A stretch of DNA of 53,244 nt, from the NCBI GenBank assembly GCA_031256445.1, contig JAIRQN010000057.1, forward strand, positions 1 to 53,244, read 5' to 3'. This document shows positions 1 to 8,759 of the stretch, piece by piece. How positions within the stretch are numbered: position 1 is the stretch's first letter; each line of letters begins with the position of its first letter. The DNA is from Treponema sp. (GTDB taxonomy: Bacteria > Spirochaetota > Spirochaetia > Treponematales > Breznakiellaceae). Both the position numbers and the translations under genes were made by a program. Below the pieces are notes generated by a model that did not search any database, was not told the DNA's origin, and was given only the letters and a program-made list of their open reading frames with translations.

Positions 1-366
1 TCACTTTACGTTAAGGGGCATACAAAAGTTTCGTTTGTACTTATGGCTTCCGTTTTTTCCTTGGCGGTTATCAAGTATCTGCAATTTCTTGTTTCTTGAG
101 AGTTTTGCAAGAGACTCAATTGATAACATATTTGTTTAGTTTCGCATAACGTACCGACAGAATAGGAAAAATTTTACATCGCAGAGCGTAATTAAAACAC
201 CCTGAATTTCGCTCATAGAAACCTGTAGAGCGTTTCAAATGTCAATTGCCGTTTTTTCACACACAAACCTTTGGCTTTTTAAAAGCCTTTTACAAGCCGA
301 TTTTCTTTATTTCTTTATAACAATCCAAACATAGCAACAAAACAGATTACAAGATAGAATAAATAC
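1..366. other. Gene-free left edge, AT-rich
   Basis: I see no convincing coding sequence here. Two short palindromes are visible: TACAAA/TTTGTA at 21-39, and a near-perfect GGCTTTT-T-AAAAGCC at 273-287 that could act as a weak bidirectional terminator or a mobile-element end. The stretch is AT-rich like the conflict genes that follow and probably belongs to the same acquired segment. Confidence 0.4.
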
Positions 367-663
367 ATGGACGAGGTGTCTTTATTAGCTCTGCAGAATG
401 AAATAACAGAGTTGGAAAAGGTATTGACTGCCAAAAAACGCCAAGTTGAGGAACTTCAATCAGTCAACAAAGAAATAGTCCAGAACGTAACACAGAAATT
501 ATTGCCAGAAAAACAGATTAATAACCAATCGCCTCCCGAAGAAAAAATCGCCCTTTTCCGCTCGCTATTCAGAGGACGTGAAGATGTTTACGCAAAACTA
601 ATGAAACTTCGTTTCATTTTCGATTTTACTGTGCGGCAAAAAGCCGCACGAAACAGAGGATAG
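367..663 (+). pseudogene. TOTE-type primase-helicase, 5' fragment
   Basis: This 98-residue piece starts with a coiled-coil-like segment (residues 4-45) and continues into EEKIALFRSLFRGREDVYAK, the sequence that normally opens the archaeo-eukaryotic primase domain of TOTE conflict-system proteins. Right after VYAK the reading frame enters a 64-base insertion (601-664) and stops at 661-663. The expected continuation, FESKKTGKSGY, lies immediately downstream in the next frame. Fragment and downstream ORF are therefore best read as one gene, 367-2863, broken by an insertion. The family assignment rests on recognisable motifs, not a search. Confidence 0.75.
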
Positions 664-664
664 C
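601..664 (+). repeat. 64-base double-hairpin insertion in the primase gene
   Basis: Between the codons for VYAKL and FESKK there are 64 extra bases built of two hairpins: ATGAAAC-TTC-GTTTCAT (601-617) and GTGCGGC-AAAAA-GCCGCAC (631-649). An outer GTTTC/GAAAC pair brackets the second. Because 64 is not a multiple of three, the insertion shifts the frame and brings in the stop at 661. The TTC loop is shared with other palindromes in the window (5609-5622, 7546-7560, 11449-11487). It resembles a small non-autonomous palindromic element. Confidence 0.65.
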
Positions 665-868
665 TTTGAAAGTAAAAAGACAGGAAAATCAGGTTACCAG
701 CCTGTATGCCGGAATGAATGGGTACAGGGAATATGTGAAAAACCAAAGGTAAATTGCAATAATTGCCCAAAGAGGTCACTCGAGCCAATAACCGACGAGA
801 TAATCAGAAACCATCTCGCAGGATTTATCCCGTCAAAAACTGAATGGAAAAACCCAACTCCTTTTGTT

Positions 869-2863
869 ATGGGTGTTTATCCCTTATTGCAAGACGAGAC
901 ATGTTGTTTTTTGGCAGTTGATTTTGATAAAGATACATGGCAGGAAGATGTTAAAGCATTTATCGATACTTGCAAACTAGAAAATATACCTGCCGCTTTG
1001 GAGCGTTCACGTTCAGGAAACGGCGCTCACATATGGATTTTCTTCGAAAAGAAAATAGCCGCCTCAAAAGCACGTAAACTTGGATCATTCTTGATGACTA
1101 AAACACTGGACAGACGACCTGAAATAGGTCTTGATTCATTTGACCGTTTTTTTCCAAATCAAGATACACTGCCGAAAGGCGGTTTCGGTAATTTGATTGC
1201 ACTGCCTTTGCAAAAATCCGCAAGAGAGAAGAATCACAGTATTTTTCCTGATAGAGATATGTCTCCCTACACTGATCAATGGGCTTTTCTCTCTTCAATA
1301 AAACCGTTAGATGAAATTAAACTGGATGAAATTATCAATAACGCAATTCGACAAAATGAATTATTACCTGTGATTTACGATCCAGTAGAAGACGAGGATG
1401 ATTCAAAACCATGGGAAAGAAAATCCGCATCCCTACCGACAATTACAGAATCCCTTCCTCAAAAAATAGAAATAGTTCTTGCCGATCAACTTTATGTTAA
1501 TCACACAGGACTTCCTCCAATACTTCGCAACCGTATTCTACGGCTTGCGTCTTTTGCGAATCCCGAGTTTTACCGCGCTCAAAGAATGAGGCTTCCGACA
1601 TGGAATAAACCGCATATTCTTTACTGTTATGAATATTTTCCTGAACATATAGGCTTACCGGTTGGATGTTTAGACAGTTTGATTGAAATATTTGATCATT
1701 ACAAAATAAAAGTTGAATTTCAAAATAAGCAAAACAGAGGTAAAAGTATTGTTGTTAATTTTATAGGCGAACTTCGGGACGAACAAAAAGACGCTGCCCA
1801 AAAGTTACTGGCAAAACAAACAGGGATACTTTCAGCGTCTACGGCTTTCGGTAAAACTGTAGTCGCTTTGAGAATAATTGCTGAACGAAGAGTAAACACT
1901 CTCATTTTGGTTCATAGAAAACTGCTTGCCGACCAATGGGCAGAACGAATAAATCAATTTCTTGGAATTCCTAAAAAAGAAATCGGCTGTTACAGCGGAA
2001 CAAAGAAAAAACGCACAGGAATTATTGACATTGCGGTTATGCAGAGCATTGTTAAGAAAGATAAAGTTGAAGATTGGATAACTGATTATGGTCAAATAAT
2101 TGTTGATGAATGTCACCATATATCAGCGTCTTCTTTTGAGAGAATAATCAGGAAATGCCCTGCATATTACCGTTTAGGTTTATCAGCTACAGTCATTCGT
2201 AAAGACGGTCAGCATCCCATTGTTTTGATGAACATGGGCGAAGTTCGATATTCTAACACAAATAGCACGAAGGATGTGTTTATTAAAAAAGTATTTCCTC
2301 GTTTGACAAGTTTTTACTTACCTAACGAGTTTCAAGCAACAAATGAAAAACCTCTGGATATTAATGAAATATTCCGAAGTCTTTATACAAATGAAAAACG
2401 TAATGAATTAATTGTCAGTGATATTCTTGAGGCATACAATGAAGGTAGAAATTGCCTTGTATTAAGTGAACGGCTTGAACATTTGGATATACTACATGAT
2501 TTATTATCAAAAAATATATCCGCTGTTTTCATATTAAAAGGCGGACTTGGGAAAAAGCAGATAAAAGCTATTATGGAATCAATTCAAAACAAGTTATCTG
2601 AAGAAAATATAGTTATTCTTGCTACAGGTAAATATCTTGGAGAAGGTTTTGATTTACCAAATCTTGACACATTATTTCTGGTTTTTCCATTTTCATGGAA
2701 AGGAATTTTGATACAATATACTGGTCGTCTGAATCGCACTTATCATGGAAAAAATGAAATACAAGTTTATGATTATGTCGAAGAACAGGTGCCGGTATTG
2801 GCAAAGATGTACAGAAGACGGTTAAAAGGGTACAATGGATTGGGGTTTACGGTGGGAGTATAA
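869..2863 (+). CDS. TOTE-type primase-helicase, main fragment (primase plus SF2 helicase)
   Basis: The frame is open from about 605, so the true protein portion begins before this first ATG; residues upstream include a likely Zn cluster (CRNEW..GICEK..CNNCP). Residues 10-170 carry archaeo-eukaryotic primase motifs: FLAVDFDKD (metal-binding DxD) and SGNGAHIWIFF. Residues 300-664 form an SF2 helicase, with Walker A-like STAFGKT, the DEAH-type box IIVDECHH, and a C-terminal helicase lobe ending GEGFDLPNLDT...QYTGRLNR. Proteins of this kind belong to the TOTE conflict systems, thought to act against invading DNA. The gene is separated from its N-terminus by the hairpin insertion, so it may be inactive. 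The SF1 helicase-nuclease starts four bases downstream. Confidence 0.75.
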   Translation: MGVYPLLQDETCCFLAVDFDKDTWQEDVKAFIDTCKLENIPAALERSRSGNGAHIWIFFEKKIAASKARKLGSFLMTKTLDRRPEIGLDSFDRFFPNQDTLPKGGFGNLIALPLQKSAREKNHSIFPDRDMSPYTDQWAFLSSIKPLDEIKLDEIINNAIRQNELLPVIYDPVEDEDDSKPWERKSASLPTITESLPQKIEIVLADQLYVNHTGLPPILRNRILRLASFANPEFYRAQRMRLPTWNKPHILYCYEYFPEHIGLPVGCLDSLIEIFDHYKIKVEFQNKQNRGKSIVVNFIGELRDEQKDAAQKLLAKQTGILSASTAFGKTVVALRIIAERRVNTLILVHRKLLADQWAERINQFLGIPKKEIGCYSGTKKKRTGIIDIAVMQSIVKKDKVEDWITDYGQIIVDECHHISASSFERIIRKCPAYYRLGLSATVIRKDGQHPIVLMNMGEVRYSNTNSTKDVFIKKVFPRLTSFYLPNEFQATNEKPLDINEIFRSLYTNEKRNELIVSDILEAYNEGRNCLVLSERLEHLDILHDLLSKNISAVFILKGGLGKKQIKAIMESIQNKLSEENIVILATGKYLGEGFDLPNLDTLFLVFPFSWKGILIQYTGRLNRTYHGKNEIQVYDYVEEQVPVLAKMYRRRLKGYNGLGFTVGV

Positions 2864-2866
2864 TGT

Positions 2867-5440
2867 ATGCTTAAAGATAAAATAATAATCGTAAAAGGTG
2901 AGGATAAAACAAATAGTATAAGTACATTGAATGAAAGTGATGGAAAAATCCTTATAACTTATCAAGACGGACAAACATTTCCATATAATAAAAAAAATGT
3001 ACAAATTATTTACTCTGCTTTGACAAATGAAACAGCTTTGAAGCGTTTTATTTATCTAAAGCGAATAGCGCAAATAGTTGGACTTAAGGATACCAAAGGT
3101 GAAAATATTTTGGCTAATCGTTATGAAAAGATTGACTTTTTACATGAAGAAAATATTCTTTCTGCGTTTCTGACAGAGAAACTGCATAAAGAGAAAAAGG
3201 TAAATCCTGCTGTAATTGTTTTTCCTTTCGGTTTTAATATAAGTCAAAAAATTGCAATTGATAATGCATTTAAAACTCCTCTTACAATTATTGAAGGTCC
3301 GCCAGGCACAGGAAAGACACAAACTATTTTAAACATTATTGCAAATGCTGTAATGTTTGACAAAAGCGTTGCAGTTGTATCAAGCAACAATTCAGCAACA
3401 GCCAATGTTCAGGAAAAGCTAAAGAAATATCAAGTCGATTTTATCGCCGCGTATCTTGGTAACTCTGATAATAAAAAGGATTTTATAAAATCACAAAAAG
3501 AATTACCAGATATGTCTGATTGGGAATTATCTGTTGAATCAAGAAAATCAATGAATCAATCTCTTCAGTATCAATATAGAGCGATCAGCGCAATGCTGGA
3601 AAAAAGAAATGAATTATCTCAAATCAAACAGGAGCTTGACGCAATAGAATTAGAATATAGGCATTTTATTGTGTATTACGAATATGACGAAAATTTACCA
3701 TCATATTACATAAAACCGGTTGTTGCATCCAATTCCCTGCTTAAATTATGGTTTACATGCGATAAACACATTAAGCGCAATAAATTATCAATGTTTTTGG
3801 AAAGGCTATTTAATACCCTTTTTAATGGATGGAAGCATTTAGGAGTTAAAAGCAGGAAGTTCTATTCTTTAGAACCTGATATGATGATCGCAATTTGTCA
3901 AAAGCGCTGGTATGTTATGCGTATTGAAGAATTAAATAAAAACAAAAAGCGGTTGCAATCAGAACTTGACCTTTTCAATTTTATTGAGAAAATGGAAACT
4001 TATACTGCATTGTCAGCGCAGTTATTTCGCTCGCATCTTTTTAATAAATATAAAAACCGTAAAAGAAAACAATTTGAGTTAAAAGATTTATGGAAAAACT
4101 CGGAAAATTTTATAGATGAATATCCTGTTATTCTGAGTACAACTTATTCTCTTCGCAGCAGCCTTTCCAATAGAGTGATGTATGATTATGTAATAATCGA
4201 TGAAGCGTCTCAGGTTGATATTGCGACTGGCGCGCTTGCTTTGTCATGCGCGAGAAATGCGGTTATTGTAGGTGATTTGAAACAGCTTCCAAATGTAGTT
4301 GATTCTGATACAGCGCAAAAAACAGATATTATTTTTTCCGAATTTGATTTACCGGATTTTTACCGGTATAAAAATCATAGTTTGTTGCTTGCTGTCTCAG
4401 AGATATTTCCAAAAGCGCCGAGGACATTATTACGTGAACATTATCGCTGCCACCCAAAAATAATAGGATTTTGTAATCAGAAATTCTATAATGGAGATCT
4501 CATCATTTTAACAGAACTTAAATCAACTCGTGAACCTCTTATGGTATATAAAACCTCAGAGGGAAATCATGCCCGGGATCATGTCAATCAACGTCAAATT
4601 GATGTAATAAAGAATGAGATTATTCCCCAACAGAAATTATTTGATGGTTCAATTTCTATTGGTATTGTAACACCTTACCGTAATCAAACTAAAGCTCTTA
4701 AAGACGCATTTGCCGGAAGCGGCATACAGGCGGACACAGTTGATAAGTTTCAAGGACGTGAAAACGATGTTATTATCCTGTCAACCGTAGATAATAAAAT
4801 TTCTGATTTTACTGATAATGCCAATCGTTTGAATGTCGCTATTTCACGCGCAATTGATCAACTTATTGTGATCGTAAATAGCGGTGATGATATGCAAGAT
4901 AAAAACATCGGCGATCTTTTGCGCTATATCGAATATAATAATTTTGAAATAAAAAATAGCGCGATCTACTCTGTTTTTGATTATCTATATTCAGGATACC
5001 GTGATAAACTGAAAGATTTTTTAAAGAAACAAAAACAAGATGGATTAATAATATCAGAGTTCCCCAGTGAAAATCTGATGTATGATTTGATTCTTAAAGT
5101 ACTTAAAAATGAACAATTTGTAAAATATGATGTAGCGGTACATGTTCCGCTAATGATGATAATTCGAGATATGAAAGTGCTTAATGAAAAAGAAATACAA
5201 TACGCAAAAAATATTTTAACACATGTTGATTTTCTCATCTTTGACAAAATTGGGAAAACACCGAGACTTGTTATTGAAGTTGACGGAGTTAAATTCCATA
5301 AAGAAAAAACACGACAAGCTGAACGTGATGAATTGAAGAATAAAATTTTACTCGGATATGGTCTTCCATATGTACGTTTCAGGACAAATGAAAGTAATGA
5401 AGAAAAAAAACTTATAGAAATTTTAGAAAAAATTATATAA
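2867..5440 (+). CDS. SF1 (Dna2/Upf1-like) helicase with C-terminal PD-(D/E)XK-like nuclease
   Basis: The 857-residue protein has Walker A GPPGTGKTQT at 144-153, a Walker B box VIIDEASQVD near 440, GDLKQLPNVV (motif III), the REHYRCHP segment, and a C-terminal VDKFQGREND...NRLNVAISRA block typical of superfamily 1B helicases. The last 60 residues (DFLIFD...VIEVDGVKFH...LPYVRFRTNES) match the DUF2726/Vsr-like restriction-endonuclease fold with acidic catalytic residues. It follows the primase-helicase after three bases and has GGGAG upstream, so the two were probably co-transcribed. A helicase-nuclease next to a TOTE primase fits an anti-invader DNA-processing system. Composition is AT-rich. 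The exact family is inferred from motifs. Confidence 0.75.
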   Translation: MLKDKIIIVKGEDKTNSISTLNESDGKILITYQDGQTFPYNKKNVQIIYSALTNETALKRFIYLKRIAQIVGLKDTKGENILANRYEKIDFLHEENILSAFLTEKLHKEKKVNPAVIVFPFGFNISQKIAIDNAFKTPLTIIEGPPGTGKTQTILNIIANAVMFDKSVAVVSSNNSATANVQEKLKKYQVDFIAAYLGNSDNKKDFIKSQKELPDMSDWELSVESRKSMNQSLQYQYRAISAMLEKRNELSQIKQELDAIELEYRHFIVYYEYDENLPSYYIKPVVASNSLLKLWFTCDKHIKRNKLSMFLERLFNTLFNGWKHLGVKSRKFYSLEPDMMIAICQKRWYVMRIEELNKNKKRLQSELDLFNFIEKMETYTALSAQLFRSHLFNKYKNRKRKQFELKDLWKNSENFIDEYPVILSTTYSLRSSLSNRVMYDYVIIDEASQVDIATGALALSCARNAVIVGDLKQLPNVVDSDTAQKTDIIFSEFDLPDFYRYKNHSLLLAVSEIFPKAPRTLLREHYRCHPKIIGFCNQKFYNGDLIILTELKSTREPLMVYKTSEGNHARDHVNQRQIDVIKNEIIPQQKLFDGSISIGIVTPYRNQTKALKDAFAGSGIQADTVDKFQGRENDVIILSTVDNKISDFTDNANRLNVAISRAIDQLIVIVNSGDDMQDKNIGDLLRYIEYNNFEIKNSAIYSVFDYLYSGYRDKLKDFLKKQKQDGLIISEFPSENLMYDLILKVLKNEQFVKYDVAVHVPLMMIIRDMKVLNEKEIQYAKNILTHVDFLIFDKIGKTPRLVIEVDGVKFHKEKTRQAERDELKNKILLGYGLPYVRFRTNESNEEKKLIEILEKII

Positions 5441-5599
5441 AAAAACACTCTAAATTGCCGTTATATTTCCGTCTTACATCTTGCTTTTCGTAATCCGTTC
5501 CGCCTTAATTTTTCGTAGTTCACCCACGGCTGGCGTAATGATAACAGACTGCCAAATTCCGTACTGATACATTTATTCGCATTTCGATACAACCTCGCT

Positions 5600-5634
5600 G
5601 ATAAAGCGACTACCTTCGTAGTGAACAGTTTATC
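5600..5634. repeat. Nested TTC-loop hairpin
   Basis: An outer GATAAA/TTTATC pair (5600-5605, 5629-5634) surrounds an inner ACTAC-CTTC-GTAGT hairpin (5609-5622). The architecture, a six-base outer stem with an inner stem closed by a TTC-containing loop, is the same as at 7538-7571 in a coding region. The surrounding 5441-5721 has no gene that I can support. Confidence 0.45.
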
Positions 5635-5721
5635 GGCTCTATCACTGGTATAACATCTAAAATATATCTGGACTAATATAAAAAAATATGTTATAGTAAA
5701 ATCCTTGGGAGGGAATTTATT

Positions 5722-6014
5722 ATGGCAGCAAAGGCAATAATTTTAGAGTTATCTGAAAACGGCAAAAATTATATGTAAACGCTGACTCGTTCCAGAACAA
5801 TACAGGCGCAAATAGTACAAAGAGCAAGAATACTTTTATTAAAAGCAGACGGCGTACCTATTGATGTAATTGCAGACAAAGTCGGAATCAATAGAAAAAG
5901 CGTTATCTGTGTATAGAGAAAAATAAAAAAGGCAGGGCGGATAACGCTCTATATGACAAATAAGCCTCGCCCACATACACAACATACTGGAAAACGCGCG
6001 GATAAAGCCGTATA
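5722..6014 (+). pseudogene. IS630-family transposase remnant (N-terminal HTH region)
   Basis: Reading from the ATG, with an AGGG-type ribosome site and a TATAGT box upstream, gives MAAKAIILELSENGKNYM, a stop, then RTIQAQIVQRARILLLKADG..IDVIADKVGINRKSV, another stop, and fragments up to HTGKRADKAV. The order and wording match the helix-turn-helix N-terminus of IS630-type transposases. At least three in-frame stops and the missing DDE domain show it is dead. The copy is cut off where the HigA remnant begins, implying a deletion that joined two decayed mobile genes. Confidence 0.7.
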
Positions 6015-6017
6015 AGA

Positions 6018-6176
6018 CGCGGTATTACTGCGGATACGGATTTACGTCTGACATGTCTTTTTGGTCTTTCGGAAGGTTATTCTTTACGTTTACAGGAACA
6101 CATTGAAACTACCTTTATTAAGCAAAAAATCAGCGCTGAATTAAAAAAGATAGTTCCTTTGGAGAAAATCGCTTAA
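6018..6176 (+). pseudogene. HigA-type antitoxin remnant
   Basis: An open frame ending at 6176 encodes GITADTDLRLTCLFGLSEGY, then SLRLQEHIETTFIKQKISAEL. This is the second half of the Xre-type DNA-binding domain and C-terminal helix of HigA addiction-module antidotes. The N-terminal half, the start codon and the HigB toxin are absent, so it is a truncated relic. It overlaps the 3' end of the convergent methyltransferase gene by four bases. Confidence 0.6.
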
Positions 6177-8074
6177 ACTAAACTTGCGTACACCTCAAAC
6201 GTATCACCTAACCCAAAAAGTCTGCTGATTGCCAATAAAACCCAATACACCGGGCTTTTTCTGTTTTTTGCGAATTTTCCGAATAACGGGAAACGCTCTG
6301 GGTGGTGGCCGTTTGTCGCTGTTTTTTTAACCTTAAAACCCGCCAAAGAGAGAGCTTTTTTGCACATTGAAGGCGACCATACGGTATAGTGATCGGCGGG
6401 GCTTGCAGATAAAAATTTGCGCAGAGATGAACGTCCGCTGATACCGGAAAATGACGGGGTAGAGAAGGCAAGGATACCGCCGGGATTTAACAATTTACGG
6501 ATTTCAGCTAACACAGCGATGCAGTCGCGGAAGTGTTCAATTACGTACCAAAGAGTGATAACATCAAAGTGAGTAATGTGAAGCAAGGAGTGAGAAATTG
6601 GGAAGAAACCCTGAATTGCCGGGATATTCAATTTTTCTTTTACATAGTCAACCGCGTCCCTGGCGGGATCAATTCCGAAAGGAGAGAAGCCTTCTTCGCG
6701 GGCGGCGTCGAGAAACGGCCCGTACGCGCAGCCAATGTCCAATAAAGACGGAAGCTCGCCTGTCTTATTCCTTTTTCGCACCTCCGTGCCTCCGTGTAAA
6801 TATTTTGTAATAAATTTTAAACGGCATTTTCCCGCGTTTTTAATATTTTCGAAATCTTCCAGATATGTTTTTCCGTATTGTTTTTTGTATTGTTCAAAAA
6901 AATACTCTTTTTCGTATTCAACAGGAGGCGGGCAGATTCTGTCCATGAAAATTATTCCGCATTTGGAACAGCGGCGATAGGTGCGGTTGCTGAAACGGGC
7001 GATACTTTTACATTTTTTTTCATTGCCGCAAACCGGGCATTTTCTGTTAACCTGCGGCGTAAATCCGTTAACCAATTCTGCAAGATTTAAATCATCTGTG
7101 AATTTTAATTTTAATGTACTTTCTTTGCATTTATTTATTATTTTTTGTGTGACTCCGTGCCTGTGTATCATGTATTTATTGAAGGTGATAAAACCGGCGG
7201 ATTTTGCAAGTTTCCTATGATACGGCGTGGGGTGCGCAAGCAGAACAGGAGTTTCCGCGAAAACCGCTTCATAAGCTGTTAAACCGTAATGTGTGATTAC
7301 AAGATCGTATTCAGATAAATGATCAGACAGATTTGGAATCATGTCTATAATTTTTAAATTTGGCGAAGAGGAGATATGAGAATTGTTTAATCCGCCCCTT
7401 AACAGTGTAATTTCAATTCCATTATGCTTATTTTTAAGGAGTTCTCTCGTTATTTTTACTCCAAGCCCTGCCGAATCCTCATGCCCGAATGCAATTAAAA
7501 TTTTTAACTTTGATTTATTTGTATTTTGGACTTGTTCGACAACAGCGAACCTTCGGTTCGAGTTAGTTGTCTCACAAGTTCTTTTAAGCGGTAGTTGTTC
7601 AATAACTGAAGTTATCGAACAACTCTTTTCTTTTTTTTCTTCCGTGTACTCTGCGCTTCTGCGCTTGCGTGTGATGTCTTTTACCAATAATTTAGGCGAA
7701 TAAATATTTGCAGAAGGTTCAATAAAATTTTCCGGGACAAGCATATCTATTAAAAAATCAAAATCATCCCGGCAGGGGCCGCCTTCGTCAATGCCGATAA
7801 CAGGCGCGATTTTTTTCCAATGCAAAAGTTCCTGCCGAGGCGTTTGAAACCTGTCCAAAATAATGAATTCGTGGTTCATGGACAATTGATCAGATGTTAT
7901 TACCCATTGTTGATTGAAATTCATAAGTTGAAGTAAATTATTCCTGCCGTATTTTTCAGTTGGTAAATAAAGCCATGCTTCCCTGTTCAAACCGCGTAAT
8001 TCAGCTGTTAAACGCATACAGCGCGTTAAATGCCCGCCGCCTTTACCGCTGTCACAGCAGGGGACTATCAGCAC
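6173..8074 (-). CDS. SpsG/PseG-like glycosyl hydrolase-transferase fused to SAM methyltransferase
   Basis: The 633-residue protein has two parts. Residues 1-330 resemble SpsG/PseG (GT-B fold, nucleotide-sugar hydrolase/transferase), with GKGGGHLTRCMRLTAEL at the start and LIAFGHEDSAGLG and VITHYGLTAYEAVFAETPVL further on. Residues 335-633 carry a zinc ribbon (CPVCGNEKKC...CSKCGIIF) and a class I SAM methyltransferase (LLDIGCAYGPFLDAA; ITLWYVIEHF). It overlaps the SpsF-like gene by 23 bases and ends a glycosylation operon. Residues about 135-185 and 425-440 look like translated DNA repeats rather than family sequence: a palindrome at 7538-7623 and CTCCGTGCCTCCGTG-like repeats near 6780 and 7150. 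The substrate is unknown, probably a surface or flagellar glycan. Confidence 0.8.
   Translation of the reverse strand: MLIVPCCDSGKGGGHLTRCMRLTAELRGLNREAWLYLPTEKYGRNNLLQLMNFNQQWVITSDQLSMNHEFIILDRFQTPRQELLHWKKIAPVIGIDEGGPCRDDFDFLIDMLVPENFIEPSANIYSPKLLVKDITRKRRSAEYTEEKKEKSCSITSVIEQLPLKRTCETTNSNRRFAVVEQVQNTNKSKLKILIAFGHEDSAGLGVKITRELLKNKHNGIEITLLRGGLNNSHISSSPNLKIIDMIPNLSDHLSEYDLVITHYGLTAYEAVFAETPVLLAHPTPYHRKLAKSAGFITFNKYMIHRHGVTQKIINKCKESTLKLKFTDDLNLAELVNGFTPQVNRKCPVCGNEKKCKSIARFSNRTYRRCSKCGIIFMDRICPPPVEYEKEYFFEQYKKQYGKTYLEDFENIKNAGKCRLKFITKYLHGGTEVRKRNKTGELPSLLDIGCAYGPFLDAAREEGFSPFGIDPARDAVDYVKEKLNIPAIQGFFPISHSLLHITHFDVITLWYVIEHFRDCIAVLAEIRKLLNPGGILAFSTPSFSGISGRSSLRKFLSASPADHYTVWSPSMCKKALSLAGFKVKKTATNGHHPERFPLFGKFAKNRKSPVYWVLLAISRLFGLGDTFEVYASLV
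7538..7623. repeat. Two palindromes translated in frame inside the SpsG-methyltransferase gene
   Basis: The first hairpin is GACAAC (7538-7543) with CGAACC-TTC-GGTTCG (7546-7560) and GTTGTC (7566-7571). The second is a 13-base stem with one mismatch and loop TGAA (7594-7606, 7611-7623). They encode residues about 151-180, between KDITRKR and KILIAFGHED, where relatives would be expected to run on directly. The ORF stays open, so the insertion is tolerated in frame, as in the Rickettsia palindromic elements. Confidence 0.55.
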
Positions 8075-8759
8075 TTTTTTCCTCTGGTGGAAATATTTTT
8101 TTATACATGTTAATTATTACAGCTCCGTGATAACGGCGCGGCTCGTCTTTAAGCGCGGCGTATAATACATCAGCTCTGTCAAAATCTTCCTGTGTGTCAA
8201 CAGTCAGGCGGATTTCAGAGCCTTGCCAGCGAAGGGGAGCATAAGGACGGTGAAGCCTGAATGTTTGCGGATGAGCGTACAGATAGGGGCAGACATGCTC
8301 ACGGTCAAAATCTGAAGGAGTTTCGGATGCGGCGCGTAAAAGAGAGGAAGCGTTTACCGATTCAACTCCCGCGCCGTAGGGCAGTCCGCTGTAACCCGAA
8401 TAATCGGCGTTAAGCGCCATCGCCTCGGCGTTGATTGCGCAGGCGGCGTCGGTAAAAACAAACGGGTTGTCTCCTGTCGCCCTGATAAGACGGGTAATTG
8501 AAAAGCGCCGGATCGCAATGCAGTAACGCTCCAATACATCGTCTTTTGGGCCGCATATTATCTTAAAGCCTGCTTCGGCGGCAAGCGGCGCGAAAGAGGA
8601 AAAAGAGTCTTCCGGACAGGCAAGAACGCGCAGATCGCAGGGAATTTGGTTTAACGCTTCCATAACGCGTAAGGCAAGCGGTTTTCCGCCAAGAAGAAGG
8701 AGGGCCTTGCCGGAAAGCCTTGCAGAATCAAGCCGTGACTGGAGCACAATTCCTGTCAA
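8052..8759 (-). CDS. spsF: SpsF-like cytidylyltransferase family protein
   Basis: The 235 residues open with the nucleotidyltransferase signature MTGIVLQSRLDSARLSGKAL. They continue with GPKDDVLERY and RATGDNPFVF, which match spore-coat polysaccharide protein SpsF and CMP-sugar synthetases (substrate CTP plus an acidic or amino sugar). Family proteins are usually about 240 residues, so it is full length. It overlaps the preceding glycosyltransferase-like gene by four bases (ATGA-type) and the next by 23, implying translational coupling. The role in activating a sugar for surface glycosylation is inferred from family and context; the actual sugar is not known. Confidence 0.8.
   Translation of the reverse strand: MTGIVLQSRLDSARLSGKALLLLGGKPLALRVMEALNQIPCDLRVLACPEDSFSSFAPLAAEAGFKIICGPKDDVLERYCIAIRRFSITRLIRATGDNPFVFTDAACAINAEAMALNADYSGYSGLPYGAGVESVNASSLLRAASETPSDFDREHVCPYLYAHPQTFRLHRPYAPLRWQGSEIRLTVDTQEDFDRADVLYAALKDEPRRYHGAVIINMYKKIFPPEEKSADSPLL

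Noticed and set aside
4981-5448. 155-codon minus-strand ORF inside the helicase-nuclease
   Set aside because: It is antisense to a gene with clear helicase motifs, starts and ends at arbitrary places, and encodes a Ser/Phe-rich sequence typical of a shadow frame.
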